In this document: in pieces, positions 8,394 to 17,186 of the stretch
How positions within the stretch are numbered: position 1 is the stretch's first letter
Layout: the number at the start of each line of letters is the position of its first letter
Assembly (NCBI RefSeq): GCF_004331485.1
Contig: NZ_SJKD01000011.1
Location: 186,001 to 250,000 of the forward strand
Direction of reading: 5' to 3'
DNA: 64,000 nucleotides
Source: Kribbella capetownensis
Lineage (GTDB): Bacteria; Actinomycetota; Actinomycetes; Propionibacteriales; Kribbellaceae
Notes under the pieces: generated by a model
Told to the model about the DNA's origin: nothing
The model's input: only the letters and a program-made list of their open reading frames with translations
The model's database searches: none
Program-made: the position numbers and the translations under genes

Positions 8394-9385
8394 TGGTCCG
8401 TCTCACCACCGTCGAGTTGCACCGGCTGGTCGCCCGGCGGATGACCGTCATCGGAGTGGTCGGCCTCCTGCTGATCACCCTGCTGCTGTTGTTCGCGACC
8501 TGGCTGGAGGCGCGGCCGTCGTCGGCGGTAGAGCAGCGCGCGGCCCAGTCGCAGTACGAGATCGCCCATCAGCAGTGGGTGGACGGCCACGTGGCGAACG
8601 AGGCCGCGTGCAACGAGCAGTGGGAGAAGCAGCCTGATCCGAAGCCCAAGCGCGAGGACATGTGCAGCTACCCCGAGCCTCGGCCGGAGGAGTTCGGCAA
8701 GCCGCCGGCGGTGTTCGCCGAGCTGATGCCCGACCTGCTGCACGGCGTGTCGTACCTGTTGCTGTTCGCCGCGTTCCTGCTGGGCGCGAGCTTCGTCGCG
8801 GCCGAGTTCAGTACTGGTGCCATCGGCAACTGGCTCACCTTCGAACCGCGGCGGCTACGGGTCTACGGCAGCAAGCTGCTGGCGGCCGCGATCGGGCTCG
8901 TGCCGGTGGCGGTCGTCGTCCTCGGTGTCCTGGTGGTCGGCACCTACCTGATCGTCGACCAGCTCGGCAGTACCGCGACCACGACCGGCAAGGTCTGGGG
9001 TGATCTGCTCGCGACCGCCGGGCGAGCCGTCGTACTGACCGCTCTGGGTGCGGCTCTCGGCGGGGTGATCGGCCTGCTGCTGCGGCACACCGCGGCCGCG
9101 ATCGGTCTGGCGATGGGCTACCTGGTCCTGGTCGAGGCGATCTTCGGCAACCTGCTGAACAAGGTCCAGCCGTGGCTGGTGAGGCTGAACTTCGAAGCGT
9201 TCATCCGCCACGACACGACGTACTACGTCAACCAGTGCTCGTCGACGAGCGACGGCGGCTACCTGTGCAACAGCGTCGTGAAGACGCTGACGTTCGAGCG
9301 GGGTGCGTGGTACCTGGGCATCCTCGCGGTCGTCCTGGTGGTCTTCGGCGCTGCGGTCTTCCACCGCCGCGACATCAACTCCTGA
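8393..9385 (+). CDS. ABC-2 type transporter permease
   Basis: Membrane partner of the preceding ATPase, 330 aa, coupled through an ATGA-type overlap. A first membrane segment at about 21-41 is followed by a long polar loop (about 45-110, with several Cys) and then five hydrophobic segments, the last near the C-terminus. The arrangement with a large extracellular loop after TM1 is common in ABC-2 permeases of antibiotic or lantibiotic-immunity type, but nothing here names the cargo. The last bases overlap the convergent YfhO-type gene by 11. Confidence 0.85.
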   Translation: MVRLTTVELHRLVARRMTVIGVVGLLLITLLLLFATWLEARPSSAVEQRAAQSQYEIAHQQWVDGHVANEAACNEQWEKQPDPKPKREDMCSYPEPRPEEFGKPPAVFAELMPDLLHGVSYLLLFAAFLLGASFVAAEFSTGAIGNWLTFEPRRLRVYGSKLLAAAIGLVPVAVVVLGVLVVGTYLIVDQLGSTATTTGKVWGDLLATAGRAVVLTALGAALGGVIGLLLRHTAAAIGLAMGYLVLVEAIFGNLLNKVQPWLVRLNFEAFIRHDTTYYVNQCSSTSDGGYLCNSVVKTLTFERGAWYLGILAVVLVVFGAAVFHRRDINS

Positions 9386-11864
9386 GCCGCCGCATCCGCC
9401 CGAACAGCGCCACACCGACAGCGATCGCAACGGCGACCGCGGCCAGTGCCAGACCGCGCCGCAGACCGGGAGGCGTGTAGCTGCACTCGATCCGGTCGGC
9501 CGAGTCGCCGAGTGGTACGGCGATCAGGCCGCCGAAGTCCCGTGGGGTCTTGGCCGCGCCGTCCCCGGTGGAGCAGCTCCAACCCGGCAGCTTCGGTACG
9601 GCGACGACGGCGTACCCCTGGCTGCCCGCCGGGAGGGTCGCGCTGATCGAGTGACCGCCCGCCTCGACGTCCGTCGCCCCGGTGGAGCGCAACGTCTCGA
9701 CGGCCTTCGCGAGCGCGGCTTCGTCGAGGCAGCCGATCGCACCCCGGGGCGCGATGCCGCGCTTCGCGTTCCCAAGGAACTTGACCTCCACGGACACCGC
9801 ACCGGAGGCCGGCGTGGTGCCGAGGCCGACCACCCCGCTGTTCGTGGTCACGCCTGGCCGGCGGCTCGCGAGCAGAGGCGTCCAGGTGTCGTCACCGGTC
9901 TGCCGCACCTGTCCGACCGTGTGCGGCAGATTCAGGAAGACCTTGGAGCCCGGGAGGCACTGGCCGACGAGCACGACGTTTCCGCCGCCGGGCATCCGGC
10001 TGCCCTTGTACGCCGGCACCTGGTACACCTGGGTCCCGAGCAGCCGGTCCTGGGCGACGAAGACGTTCGGCGCCTGGGTCATGCCGAGCCGGCGCCGGAC
10101 CGTGACGAGCGGCGGCACGGTGGCACGGGTGAACTCCGGGTCGCCGCCCTTCAGGTGCATCCGGGCCCCGACCGAGAAGATCGCGTCGACCACCGGGTTG
10201 TCCAGGTCGCGGTTGGCCCTGCCGTAGCCGGTCCAGCCGAAGCCGATATCGGTCAGCGTCTCGTTCAGCGAGTGCGGCAGCAGGCTGCTGTAGAGACCCG
10301 GGCCCTGCCCACCGAGCAACACCGGGTCGTTCGGGGTCACCGTGGTCCCCGGATCCGTCCGGTACGACGGCCAGTCGCCGGCTGCCTCGAGCGCGTCGAG
10401 CCGCTGGGTCTGCCGCTCGTTCCAGGGGCGCAGCGACGCGCTGAGGATCTCCTTGCGCTGCGCGTCCGTCACCACCGCCGACCAGGTGGTCTCCACCCCG
10501 ACGACGGCCAGCACGAGCGCGAAGGCCGCGGCGACCGGCCATTTCGACCGTTTCAGCGAGGGTGAGCGTCGTACCGCCCAGATGATCGTGAGCGCTGCAA
10601 CGGTGACGACGCCGGAGACGATCAGCAGGCTCACCGCGTGCTCGGTCAGGTACGGGCTCCCGTCCGACAGCACCGCGATCACGGCGACCAGGGCGCCGCC
10701 GCCGAGCAGTGCGATCGGCCCGGGCAGGCGGTACGCCACCGACAACCAGCCCATGACCACGATCAGGCCGCACAGGACGAACGCCTCGCGGTACTGGCTG
10801 CCGTTCGGCGTGTCGAAGCCGTGCCACATCGCCTGCGTCGGCGCCCACCAGAACGACAGGGTGACCAGGACGGTCGTGATCACCCAGACCAGCTTGGTGC
10901 GGATCGGCACCGCCCGGTTGAACGGCAGGGTGCAGGCGAGCAGCAGCGCGACCGTTCCGACGTACAGGCTGGCTGTCCGGCCGACGCCCTCGGACAGCGG
11001 GAGCAGGCGGGAGAGGAACTCGCTCCATTCGTTCGGCGTGAAGATCCCGGGCGGCGACGGCGTTGCGTCCCCGTTGGCCATCAGGACCGGGAGCAGGATG
11101 GGCCCCGACAGGGCGATCCCGAGAACGAACGAGATTCCGTGCCGGACGACGACGCGCAGCCGGTCCACCCAGCGCAAGTCGCTGGTCAGCACCCGGGCGA
11201 TGAGATAGATTCCGCCGGCGATGGTGGCCATGTAGGCGGTGTAGAAGTTGGAAACCCAGAAGACCCCGACCACCAGCACGCTGAGCAGGCGGTTGGTCCG
11301 GCGGAGTGACCACTCGGCGACCAGGAAGAACAGCGGCAGGGCGATCAGACCGTCCAACCACATCGGCACGTATGCGCCGTCGTCGATGGCCCAGCCGCAG
11401 ACGCCGTACGAAGCTCCGAGAATTGCTGCAACCCAACGGGGTCCTCGATGCATCTTGATGAGTAGCACCGCCATCGCGGCGGCGGCGAGGCTCAGCTTGA
11501 GGACGGTGATGACGTAGACGGCCAGATCGATCTGGTCGCGCGGGAACAGCCCCACCAGCAACGACAGGGGGCTGCCCAGGACGACGCCGTAGTCGCCGAG
11601 GAAGCCGACGCCGAAGCCGCTCTGCCAGTTGAAGAACAGGTCGCCCTGTGCGCGGCCGTGCAGGACGTCCCAGAGATGGGCGAAGAATGGGATGTACTGC
11701 GTGCCAAGATCATTGGTGCTGCGGGACACTGAACCGAAGGGATAGGTACCGCGGATGACTCCGGAGGCGGCGAACACCGCCGCCACCACTAGCCCGGCCA
11801 CCAGCGCCGCTCTGCCCGCCTGGGCAGGCCGGTCCTGCACCCCCGCGCCTTGCTCCGATCCCAC
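9375..11864 (-). CDS. YfhO-family multi-spanning membrane protein (GT-C-like glycosyltransferase)
   Basis: An 829-aa integral membrane protein. Residues 20-45 form the first membrane segment, followed by the family-type motif GTYPFGSVSRSTNDLGTQY with the DxxxQY signature. About a dozen membrane segments span residues 20-480, a large extracytoplasmic beta-rich domain follows, and a last membrane segment and basic tail end the protein. YfhO proteins are thought to transfer sugars from polyprenyl-phosphate donors to cell-wall polymers outside the membrane. A GTG at 11864 was taken as start; the frame is open far beyond but there it overlaps the GT2 gene antisense. The divergent GT2 at 11958 would make the lipid-linked donor. 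Confidence 0.85.
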   Translation of the reverse strand: MGSEQGAGVQDRPAQAGRAALVAGLVVAAVFAASGVIRGTYPFGSVSRSTNDLGTQYIPFFAHLWDVLHGRAQGDLFFNWQSGFGVGFLGDYGVVLGSPLSLLVGLFPRDQIDLAVYVITVLKLSLAAAAMAVLLIKMHRGPRWVAAILGASYGVCGWAIDDGAYVPMWLDGLIALPLFFLVAEWSLRRTNRLLSVLVVGVFWVSNFYTAYMATIAGGIYLIARVLTSDLRWVDRLRVVVRHGISFVLGIALSGPILLPVLMANGDATPSPPGIFTPNEWSEFLSRLLPLSEGVGRTASLYVGTVALLLACTLPFNRAVPIRTKLVWVITTVLVTLSFWWAPTQAMWHGFDTPNGSQYREAFVLCGLIVVMGWLSVAYRLPGPIALLGGGALVAVIAVLSDGSPYLTEHAVSLLIVSGVVTVAALTIIWAVRRSPSLKRSKWPVAAAFALVLAVVGVETTWSAVVTDAQRKEILSASLRPWNERQTQRLDALEAAGDWPSYRTDPGTTVTPNDPVLLGGQGPGLYSSLLPHSLNETLTDIGFGWTGYGRANRDLDNPVVDAIFSVGARMHLKGGDPEFTRATVPPLVTVRRRLGMTQAPNVFVAQDRLLGTQVYQVPAYKGSRMPGGGNVVLVGQCLPGSKVFLNLPHTVGQVRQTGDDTWTPLLASRRPGVTTNSGVVGLGTTPASGAVSVEVKFLGNAKRGIAPRGAIGCLDEAALAKAVETLRSTGATDVEAGGHSISATLPAGSQGYAVVAVPKLPGWSCSTGDGAAKTPRDFGGLIAVPLGDSADRIECSYTPPGLRRGLALAAVAVAIAVGVALFGRMRRLRS

Positions 11865-11957
11865 TACCCGCCCCTTTGCTCGTTCGCCCCGGCGTGCAAA
11901 GCTAACGCCTAGTTCAGGTCTAGACAAGAATCGCGTCGGCGCGGGCGGGTGGGATCG

Positions 11958-12956
11958 ATGAGAACGACGATGCGACTGAGTCTGGTCGTACCATGCTTCA
12001 ACGAGGCCGAGGTGATCGCCAAATTCCACCAGGCCCTGAGCCGGGAACTGACCGCCACCGGCCGTCCGTACGAGATCGTGTACGTCGACGACGGTAGCGC
12101 GGACGGGACCCTGGACGCGCTGGTCGAGCTGGCCGCCACCGACGAGTCGGTGCGCTACCTGTCCTTCAGCCGGAACTTCGGCAAGGAGGCCGCGATGCTG
12201 GCCGGCCTGCGCTACGCCAGCGGCGACGCCGTGGTGATCATGGACGCGGACCTGCAGCACCCGCCGGAGCTGGTCGGCCGGATGCTGGAGCACTACGAGC
12301 GCGGTTTCGACCAGGTGATCGCGCGGCGGACCCGGGTCGGCGACCCGGCCACCCGGACGCTGTTCGCCCGGACGTACTACTGGCTGATCAACCGCTGGGC
12401 CGACGTCGAGCTGATGGACGGGGTCGGCGACTTCCGGCTGCTGTCGCGGCGCGCGGTGGACGGGCTGCTGGAGCTGGGCGAGTACAACCGGTTCTCCAAG
12501 GGGCTGTTCGCCTGGATCGGGTTCGAGTCGATCCTGTTCGAGTACGAGAACGTGAAGCAGACCGACCGGAAGAGCCGGTGGACGTTCCGGCGGCTGCTCG
12601 AGTACGGGCTGGACGGGCTGCTGTCGTTCAACAACAAGCCGCTGCGACTGGCGATCTACGTCGGTGGAGTGCTTACCGCGATCGCGGCCGCCTACGCGGT
12701 CTGGGTGATCGTGGTGGCCGCCCTGAACGGGGTGAAGATGCCGGGGTACGTCACACTGATCGCGGCCATCACCGGACTCGGCGGGCTGCAGATGGTGATG
12801 CTCGGGGTGATCGGCGAGTACATCGGCCGGATCTACTACGAGACCAAGCAGCGCCCGCACTACCTGCTCAAGCAGACCAACATGGACCCGGCCGACCGTC
12901 TGGACAAGACACCGGCCCCGGGTGGCAGAGCCACCCGGGGCCGGCGTGTGATGTAG
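11958..12956 (+). CDS. GT2 polyprenyl-phosphate glycosyltransferase (GtrB/CsbB/DPM1-like)
   Basis: About 332 aa with an N-terminal GT-A domain: LVVPCFNE at the start, then YVDDGSADGT and DADLQHPPE, which hold the nucleotide-sugar and metal-binding Asp residues. Two C-terminal membrane helices (about 235-255 and 265-290) match bactoprenol glucosyltransferases that load a sugar on undecaprenyl phosphate. Possible starts are GTG 11949, ATG 11958 and ATG 11970; the middle one was chosen. It diverges from the YfhO-type gene with under 100 bases between. In Bacillus, CsbB and YfhO work as such a pair, so a joint role in wall or lipoglycan decoration is inferred. Confidence 0.88.
   Translation: MRTTMRLSLVVPCFNEAEVIAKFHQALSRELTATGRPYEIVYVDDGSADGTLDALVELAATDESVRYLSFSRNFGKEAAMLAGLRYASGDAVVIMDADLQHPPELVGRMLEHYERGFDQVIARRTRVGDPATRTLFARTYYWLINRWADVELMDGVGDFRLLSRRAVDGLLELGEYNRFSKGLFAWIGFESILFEYENVKQTDRKSRWTFRRLLEYGLDGLLSFNNKPLRLAIYVGGVLTAIAAAYAVWVIVVAALNGVKMPGYVTLIAAITGLGGLQMVMLGVIGEYIGRIYYETKQRPHYLLKQTNMDPADRLDKTPAPGGRATRGRRVM
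12912..12944. terminator. Perfect 14-bp hairpin, bidirectional terminator candidate
   Basis: CCGGCCCCGGGTGG and its exact reverse complement flank a 5-base loop (CAGAG). It lies inside the last codons of the GT2 gene, 22 bases before the end of the convergent msiK-type gene. The position between convergent genes supports termination from either side, although no T-run follows. Overlap with coding sequence constrains the C-terminal residues (PAPGGRATRGR). Confidence 0.6.
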
Positions 12957-12965
12957 AGCCGAGGA

Positions 12966-14045
<1,080 letters not shown>

Positions 14046-14118
14046 GACGATTTACATCCCTTCACCGGCAGGAACGTGCCGGACGATCCGAGTAAAGGCC
14101 CCCGGGCGGGGGTTCGCT
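14046..14118 (-). promoter_or_regulatory. Structured 5' leader of msiK, candidate msiK RNA motif
   Basis: Read on the minus strand, the region ahead of the msiK-type ATG holds a CCCCCG-CC-CGGGGG inverted repeat (14099-14112) and then a 6-bp hairpin CCGGCA-n6-TGCCGG (14065-14082). The hairpin sits just upstream of the AAGGGATG ribosome-site region. A conserved cis-RNA named the msiK motif is known upstream of msiK genes in actinobacteria. Match to that consensus was judged only from gene context and hairpins near the ribosome site, so identity is tentative. Confidence 0.45.
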
Positions 14119-14201
14119 TATCCTCGCCCGCCCCGCTCGTCCTGACAAGGTGTACGGCGTGTGAGGTGCCCGTACTGTTCACGTTGTGGACACTTCCGCG
14201 C

Positions 14202-14237
14202 ATCCTGCAAGTTCTTGCAGGATCTTGCTGCAAGATC
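14202..14237. promoter_or_regulatory. Two overlapping LacI-type operators
   Basis: ATCCTGCAAG-TT-CTTGCAGGAT (14202-14223, 10-bp perfect arms) overlaps GATCTTGC-T-GCAAGATC (14221-14237, 8-bp perfect arms). Both contain the TTGCAAG/CTTGCAG core seen in operators of LacI/MalR-type regulators in streptomycetes. They lie 28-63 bases upstream of the LacI gene start, over the expected promoter, so autorepression is likely. Confidence 0.75.
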
Positions 14238-14264
14238 AGCGGCGGGCTGGGTACAGTTCCGGGC

Positions 14265-15296
14265 GTGAGCAGCAGCGTGAACGGGAGGGCCCGGCTGGCG
14301 GACATCGCGGCCAAGGCGGGGGTCAGTGAGGCGACGGTCTCGCGGGTACTGAACGGAAAACCGGGGGTCGCGGAGGACACCAAACAGTCGGTGCTGACCG
14401 CACTCGACGTACTCGGGTTCGAACGGCCGACCCGGTTGCGGCGCCGGTCAGCCGGACTGATCGGGCTGGTGATGCCGGAGTTGATCAACCCGATCTTCCC
14501 GGCGTTCGCCCAGGTGATCGAGTCGGCGCTGTCCCAGCGCGGCTTCACCCCGGTGCTGTGCACGCAGTCCCCGTCGGGCGCGACGGAGGAGGAGTACGTC
14601 GAGATGCTGCTGGAGCGCGGCGTCTCCGGGATCATCTTCGTCTCCGGTCTGCACGCGGACACCGGCGCGGACCACGCGCGGTACCAGTCGCTGGTCGACC
14701 GGCGGCTGCCGGTGGTGTTCATGAACGGCTGGCTGCCCGGGGTGGAGGCGCCGTTCGTCTCGTCCGACGAGTACGCCGCGATGGAGCTGGCGGTCACCCA
14801 TTTGGTTGCCCTCGGCCACCGTCGGATCGGGTTCGCGTCCGGGCCGGAGCGGTTCATCGTGGTGCAGCGCAAGCTGGCCGGCTACCGGACCGCGATGAAG
14901 GCCCAGCTCGGGTTGTCCGACGACGAGCTGGATCCGATGGTCGCGTTGAGCATGTTCGGGGTCGAGGGGGGCGCCGCGGCCGCTCAGCAACTCATGGACG
15001 CCGGCGTCAGTGCGGTCATCTGCGGCTCCGACATGATGGCGCTCGGCGTGATCCGGGTTGCCCGTCAGCAGGGCCTCTCTGTTCCCGGCGACATCTCGGT
15101 GGTCGGCTACGACGACGCCCCGATGATGGAGTTCACCGATCCTCCGATGACGACCATTCGCCAACCGGTCCAGGCGATGGGGCTCGCGGCCGTCCAGTCT
15201 CTGCTGGAAGAAGTTCGTGGCCACGCGACCCCCCACACCGAGTTCCTGTTCCGTCCCGAGCTAGTGGTCCGCGGTACGACGGGTCCCGCCCGCTGA
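14265..15296 (+). CDS. LacI-family transcriptional regulator
   Basis: A 343-aa sugar-responsive repressor. The N-terminal helix-turn-helix reads LADIAAKAGVSEATVSRVLN, followed by the hinge helix and a periplasmic-binding-protein-like effector domain (GLVMPELINPIFPAFAQ onward, ending with a typical TTIRQPVQAMG stretch). GTG 14265 is the start used; TACAGT at 14252-14257 is only 7 bases upstream, consistent with a leaderless mRNA. GTG 14277 is an alternative. The frame runs further upstream but antisense to the msiK-type gene. Likely targets are its own promoter, the divergent msiK-type gene, and perhaps the sugar importer or amylase genes. Confidence 0.9.
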   Translation: MSSSVNGRARLADIAAKAGVSEATVSRVLNGKPGVAEDTKQSVLTALDVLGFERPTRLRRRSAGLIGLVMPELINPIFPAFAQVIESALSQRGFTPVLCTQSPSGATEEEYVEMLLERGVSGIIFVSGLHADTGADHARYQSLVDRRLPVVFMNGWLPGVEAPFVSSDEYAAMELAVTHLVALGHRRIGFASGPERFIVVQRKLAGYRTAMKAQLGLSDDELDPMVALSMFGVEGGAAAAQQLMDAGVSAVICGSDMMALGVIRVARQQGLSVPGDISVVGYDDAPMMEFTDPPMTTIRQPVQAMGLAAVQSLLEEVRGHATPHTEFLFRPELVVRGTTGPAR

Positions 15297-15412
15297 CGGC
15301 GAGGCGGCCTGCCCGGGCATCGGGGCGGGCTGCCCGGGCAGACCGGAATGACTCCGGCCCGGCCGCCCCCTGCCGGACGGTCGAGCCGGAGAACCGGATC
15401 AGTCGAGGTTGA

Positions 15413-16099
15413 TCACTTGGCGACGTGGAATGCCGCGTTGGGCAGGCTGGTGATGCCGTTCGCCCAGAGCGAGTTCACCCGCGAACGCTCGGTCGAGTCC
15501 GGGTAGGGGTTGGTGCAGGACGGGCCGGGGCCGCCGCCGGACATCAGCTCGGAGCACGGGCCGGTGTAGTGGTCCGGCAGGCCGAGCACGTGGCCGGTTT
15601 CGTGGGCGGTGATCCGGGTCGGGTCGTACTCCTGGGCCTGGGCGTAGTCGAGGAACACGTAGCCGCTGCCGTGCCCGTCGGTGGACGCGTACGAGCCGCG
15701 TGGGTCGTTGCCCTCGGTGTAGTAGAAGTCGTAGTTGCTGCCCTCGACCAGTTGGACGTTGCTGACCGAGGAGTTCCAGATCTGCGTGCTCGAGTTGATC
15801 TGCGACTGGAAGGTCGGCGCGTCGACGGCGTACGTGACAGTGACCGCGGTCACCTTCCGGCCGGACTTGGCCTGCTGGGCCAGCTTGGCGCGAGCTGACT
15901 TCATCACCGCGTCGTAGAAGGCCTTGGTGGCGGCCTCGTCCTGCGGCGAACCGACGTACGCCGCCCGGGTCGCGGCGGTGGAGGCGGACGGGTTGGAGGC
16001 GGGAGCCGACGCAGTGGGGGACGCGGCGGCGAAGGCGGGGATGGCGAGTGCGGCGGCGGCGAGCCCCGCTAACGAACTCAAGACACGGCGATGCGACAT
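15413..16099 (-). CDS. Snapalysin-family secreted metalloprotease (peptidase M7)
   Basis: A 228-aa secreted zinc protease. A signal peptide with AAALAIPAFAAA core (about 1-26) precedes a short pro-region. The zinc site is HETGHVLGLPDH (H166, E167, H170, D176), the snapalysin signature in which an Asp replaces the usual third His. Two Cys flanking SELMSGGGPGP (about 182-197) can form the disulfide of this family. Snapalysins degrade milk-type proteins and are known mainly from streptomycetes, where a LysR gene is usually divergent; no LysR gene is adjacent here. Confidence 0.9.
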   Translation of the reverse strand: MSHRRVLSSLAGLAAAALAIPAFAAASPTASAPASNPSASTAATRAAYVGSPQDEAATKAFYDAVMKSARAKLAQQAKSGRKVTAVTVTYAVDAPTFQSQINSSTQIWNSSVSNVQLVEGSNYDFYYTEGNDPRGSYASTDGHGSGYVFLDYAQAQEYDPTRITAHETGHVLGLPDHYTGPCSELMSGGGPGPSCTNPYPDSTERSRVNSLWANGITSLPNAAFHVAK

Positions 16100-16208
16100 G
16101 AGAGGGCCTCACTCCGGATATCTGTGGCGGATAGCGACCAGCGGGTTACTGTTCGCTACCCCCGGATGCTGCCAAGACTCCGGAAATTCCGCACCGGATC
16201 GCCCCAAA

Positions 16209-16228
16209 CTCGGGGGTTAACCCGCGAG
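16209..16228. promoter_or_regulatory. 20-bp palindrome upstream of the snapalysin gene
   Basis: CTCGGGGGTTAACCCGCGAG is palindromic except for one base pair, with GGGTTAACCC as the perfect core. It sits about 110 bases upstream of the protease start in a 285-base region that otherwise holds no gene (16100-16384). It may be the binding site of an unlinked regulator. No protein can be named. Confidence 0.45.
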
Positions 16229-16384
16229 TGACGTCGACGGTCGTATGTCACCCATAACACCCCACCTATGTCCCCGGGCCGCGCCGGTGCCTGATCGGAA
16301 ACTTTTCGTCTCCTGGCGGCACTTTGTTTTCCGATGATCGCTTCATCCCGAGTGCGGCCGGCTTCATGGCCGGGGTACGGCTGG

Positions 16385-16858
16385 TTACTCGCCGGGGATG
16401 CCGACGTTGAGGATGCGGGCGCCGGGGCCGCGTTCGGCCAGGCGGTCGGCCTTGTTGTAGAGGTTGCAGCGCTGCAGGCTGAGGCAGCCGCAGCCGATGC
16501 AGCTGTCCAGGTCGTCGCGCAGCCGCTCGAGCTCGGAGATCCGCTCGTCGAGCCGGCCGCGCCAGGTCTTGGACAGCCGGCTCCAGTCCGAGCGGGTCGG
16601 GGTCCGGTCCTCGGGCAACGAATCGAGCGCCCCCTTGATCTCGGACAGTGCCAGCCCGACCCGCTGGGCGGCCTGCACGAAGGCGATCCGCCGCAACGTG
16701 TTCCGCTGGTACTGCCGCTGGTTGCCGGCCGTCCGCCGGGAGGTGATCAGGCCCTGGTCCTCGTAGAACCGCAACGCCGACGCCGCTACTCCGGACCGAT
16801 GTGCAATCTCCCCGATGGAGAGCCAGTGCTCCTTGCTGGGGACGTTCTCCTGCGCCAT
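16385..16858 (-). CDS. soxR: SoxR, redox-sensing MerR-family activator with [2Fe-2S] cluster
   Basis: A 157-aa transcription factor. The N-terminal MerR helix-turn-helix (IGEIAHRSGVAASALRFYED, about 15-34) leads into a dimerisation helix. The cluster ligands are C120, C123, C125 and C131 in CIGCGCLSLQRC, the exact SoxR spacing CxxCxCxxxxxC. Oxidation of the cluster by redox-active compounds activates SoxR. In actinobacteria it controls small sets of oxidoreductase and transporter genes rather than soxS, and no soxS is present. A matching palindrome lies upstream at 16889. Confidence 0.95.
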   Translation of the reverse strand: MAQENVPSKEHWLSIGEIAHRSGVAASALRFYEDQGLITSRRTAGNQRQYQRNTLRRIAFVQAAQRVGLALSEIKGALDSLPEDRTPTRSDWSRLSKTWRGRLDERISELERLRDDLDSCIGCGCLSLQRCNLYNKADRLAERGPGARILNVGIPGE

Positions 16859-16888
16859 ACCGCCACCCTAGAACGGTGCGCCAAAGAC

Positions 16889-16902
16889 TCAAGTGGACTT
16901 GA
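16889..16902. promoter_or_regulatory. SoxR box
   Basis: TCAAGTGGACTTGA, a palindrome with 6-bp perfect arms, is close to the established SoxR site (CCTCAAGTTAACTTGAGG). It is 31 bases upstream of soxR and about 285 bases upstream of the helicase start. Autoregulation of soxR is the simplest reading. An effect on the rightward transcript that carries the helicase leader is possible. Confidence 0.7.
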
Positions 16903-16939
16903 ACTGGACGGGGCGTTGACCGGTGTGGTCAAGGGGCGG

Positions 16940-17186
16940 TCCTGATTCCTGTACACTTGGGTGGTGTCGGTGCGCGCGTCGCGTCACCAGAGCATTTCCC
17001 AGGCGCTCCGACCCGTCGGTTTCAGCATCCCGCTGAAGGTTCCCGGCGACGAGGGTGCAACGCGATAGCACCCGCAGGTCGATGCCTATCTCCTGCCAGT
17101 TCGTCCAGACCGGCCAGTTTCTCCTGGCCGGCCTTTGCGCGCGGGTACCGGTCGGGTTTCGTCCGTGACGTTGAGAGAGAGATTGC
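16940..17186 (+). promoter_or_regulatory. Long multi-hairpin 5' leader of the DEAD-box helicase gene
   Basis: The ~250 bases before the helicase gene contain no convincing gene but a row of hairpins: CCGA-cccg-TCGG (17008-17019), TTCAGC-atccc-GCTGAA (17021-17037), GGGTGC-n9-GCACCC (17053-17073), GCAGG-n13-CCTGC (17074-17096), and CCGGCCAG-tttctc-CTGGCCGG (17110-17131) followed by CCTTTG. Every stem is fully complementary. The last resembles a terminator or attenuator. A 28-codon reading frame (17082-17168) overlaps the last two hairpins. This looks like a cis-acting regulatory RNA; no known class was matched. Confidence 0.6.

Noticed and set aside
11865..12860. Leftward open frame that extends the YfhO-type gene by about 330 codons
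   Set aside because: It runs antisense through the GT2 gene, has no membrane or domain pattern, and the YfhO family start fits GTG 11864.
16358..16373. CCGGC-n6-GCCGG hairpin downstream of soxR as terminator
   Set aside because: Only a 5-bp stem with no T-run; too weak to list.
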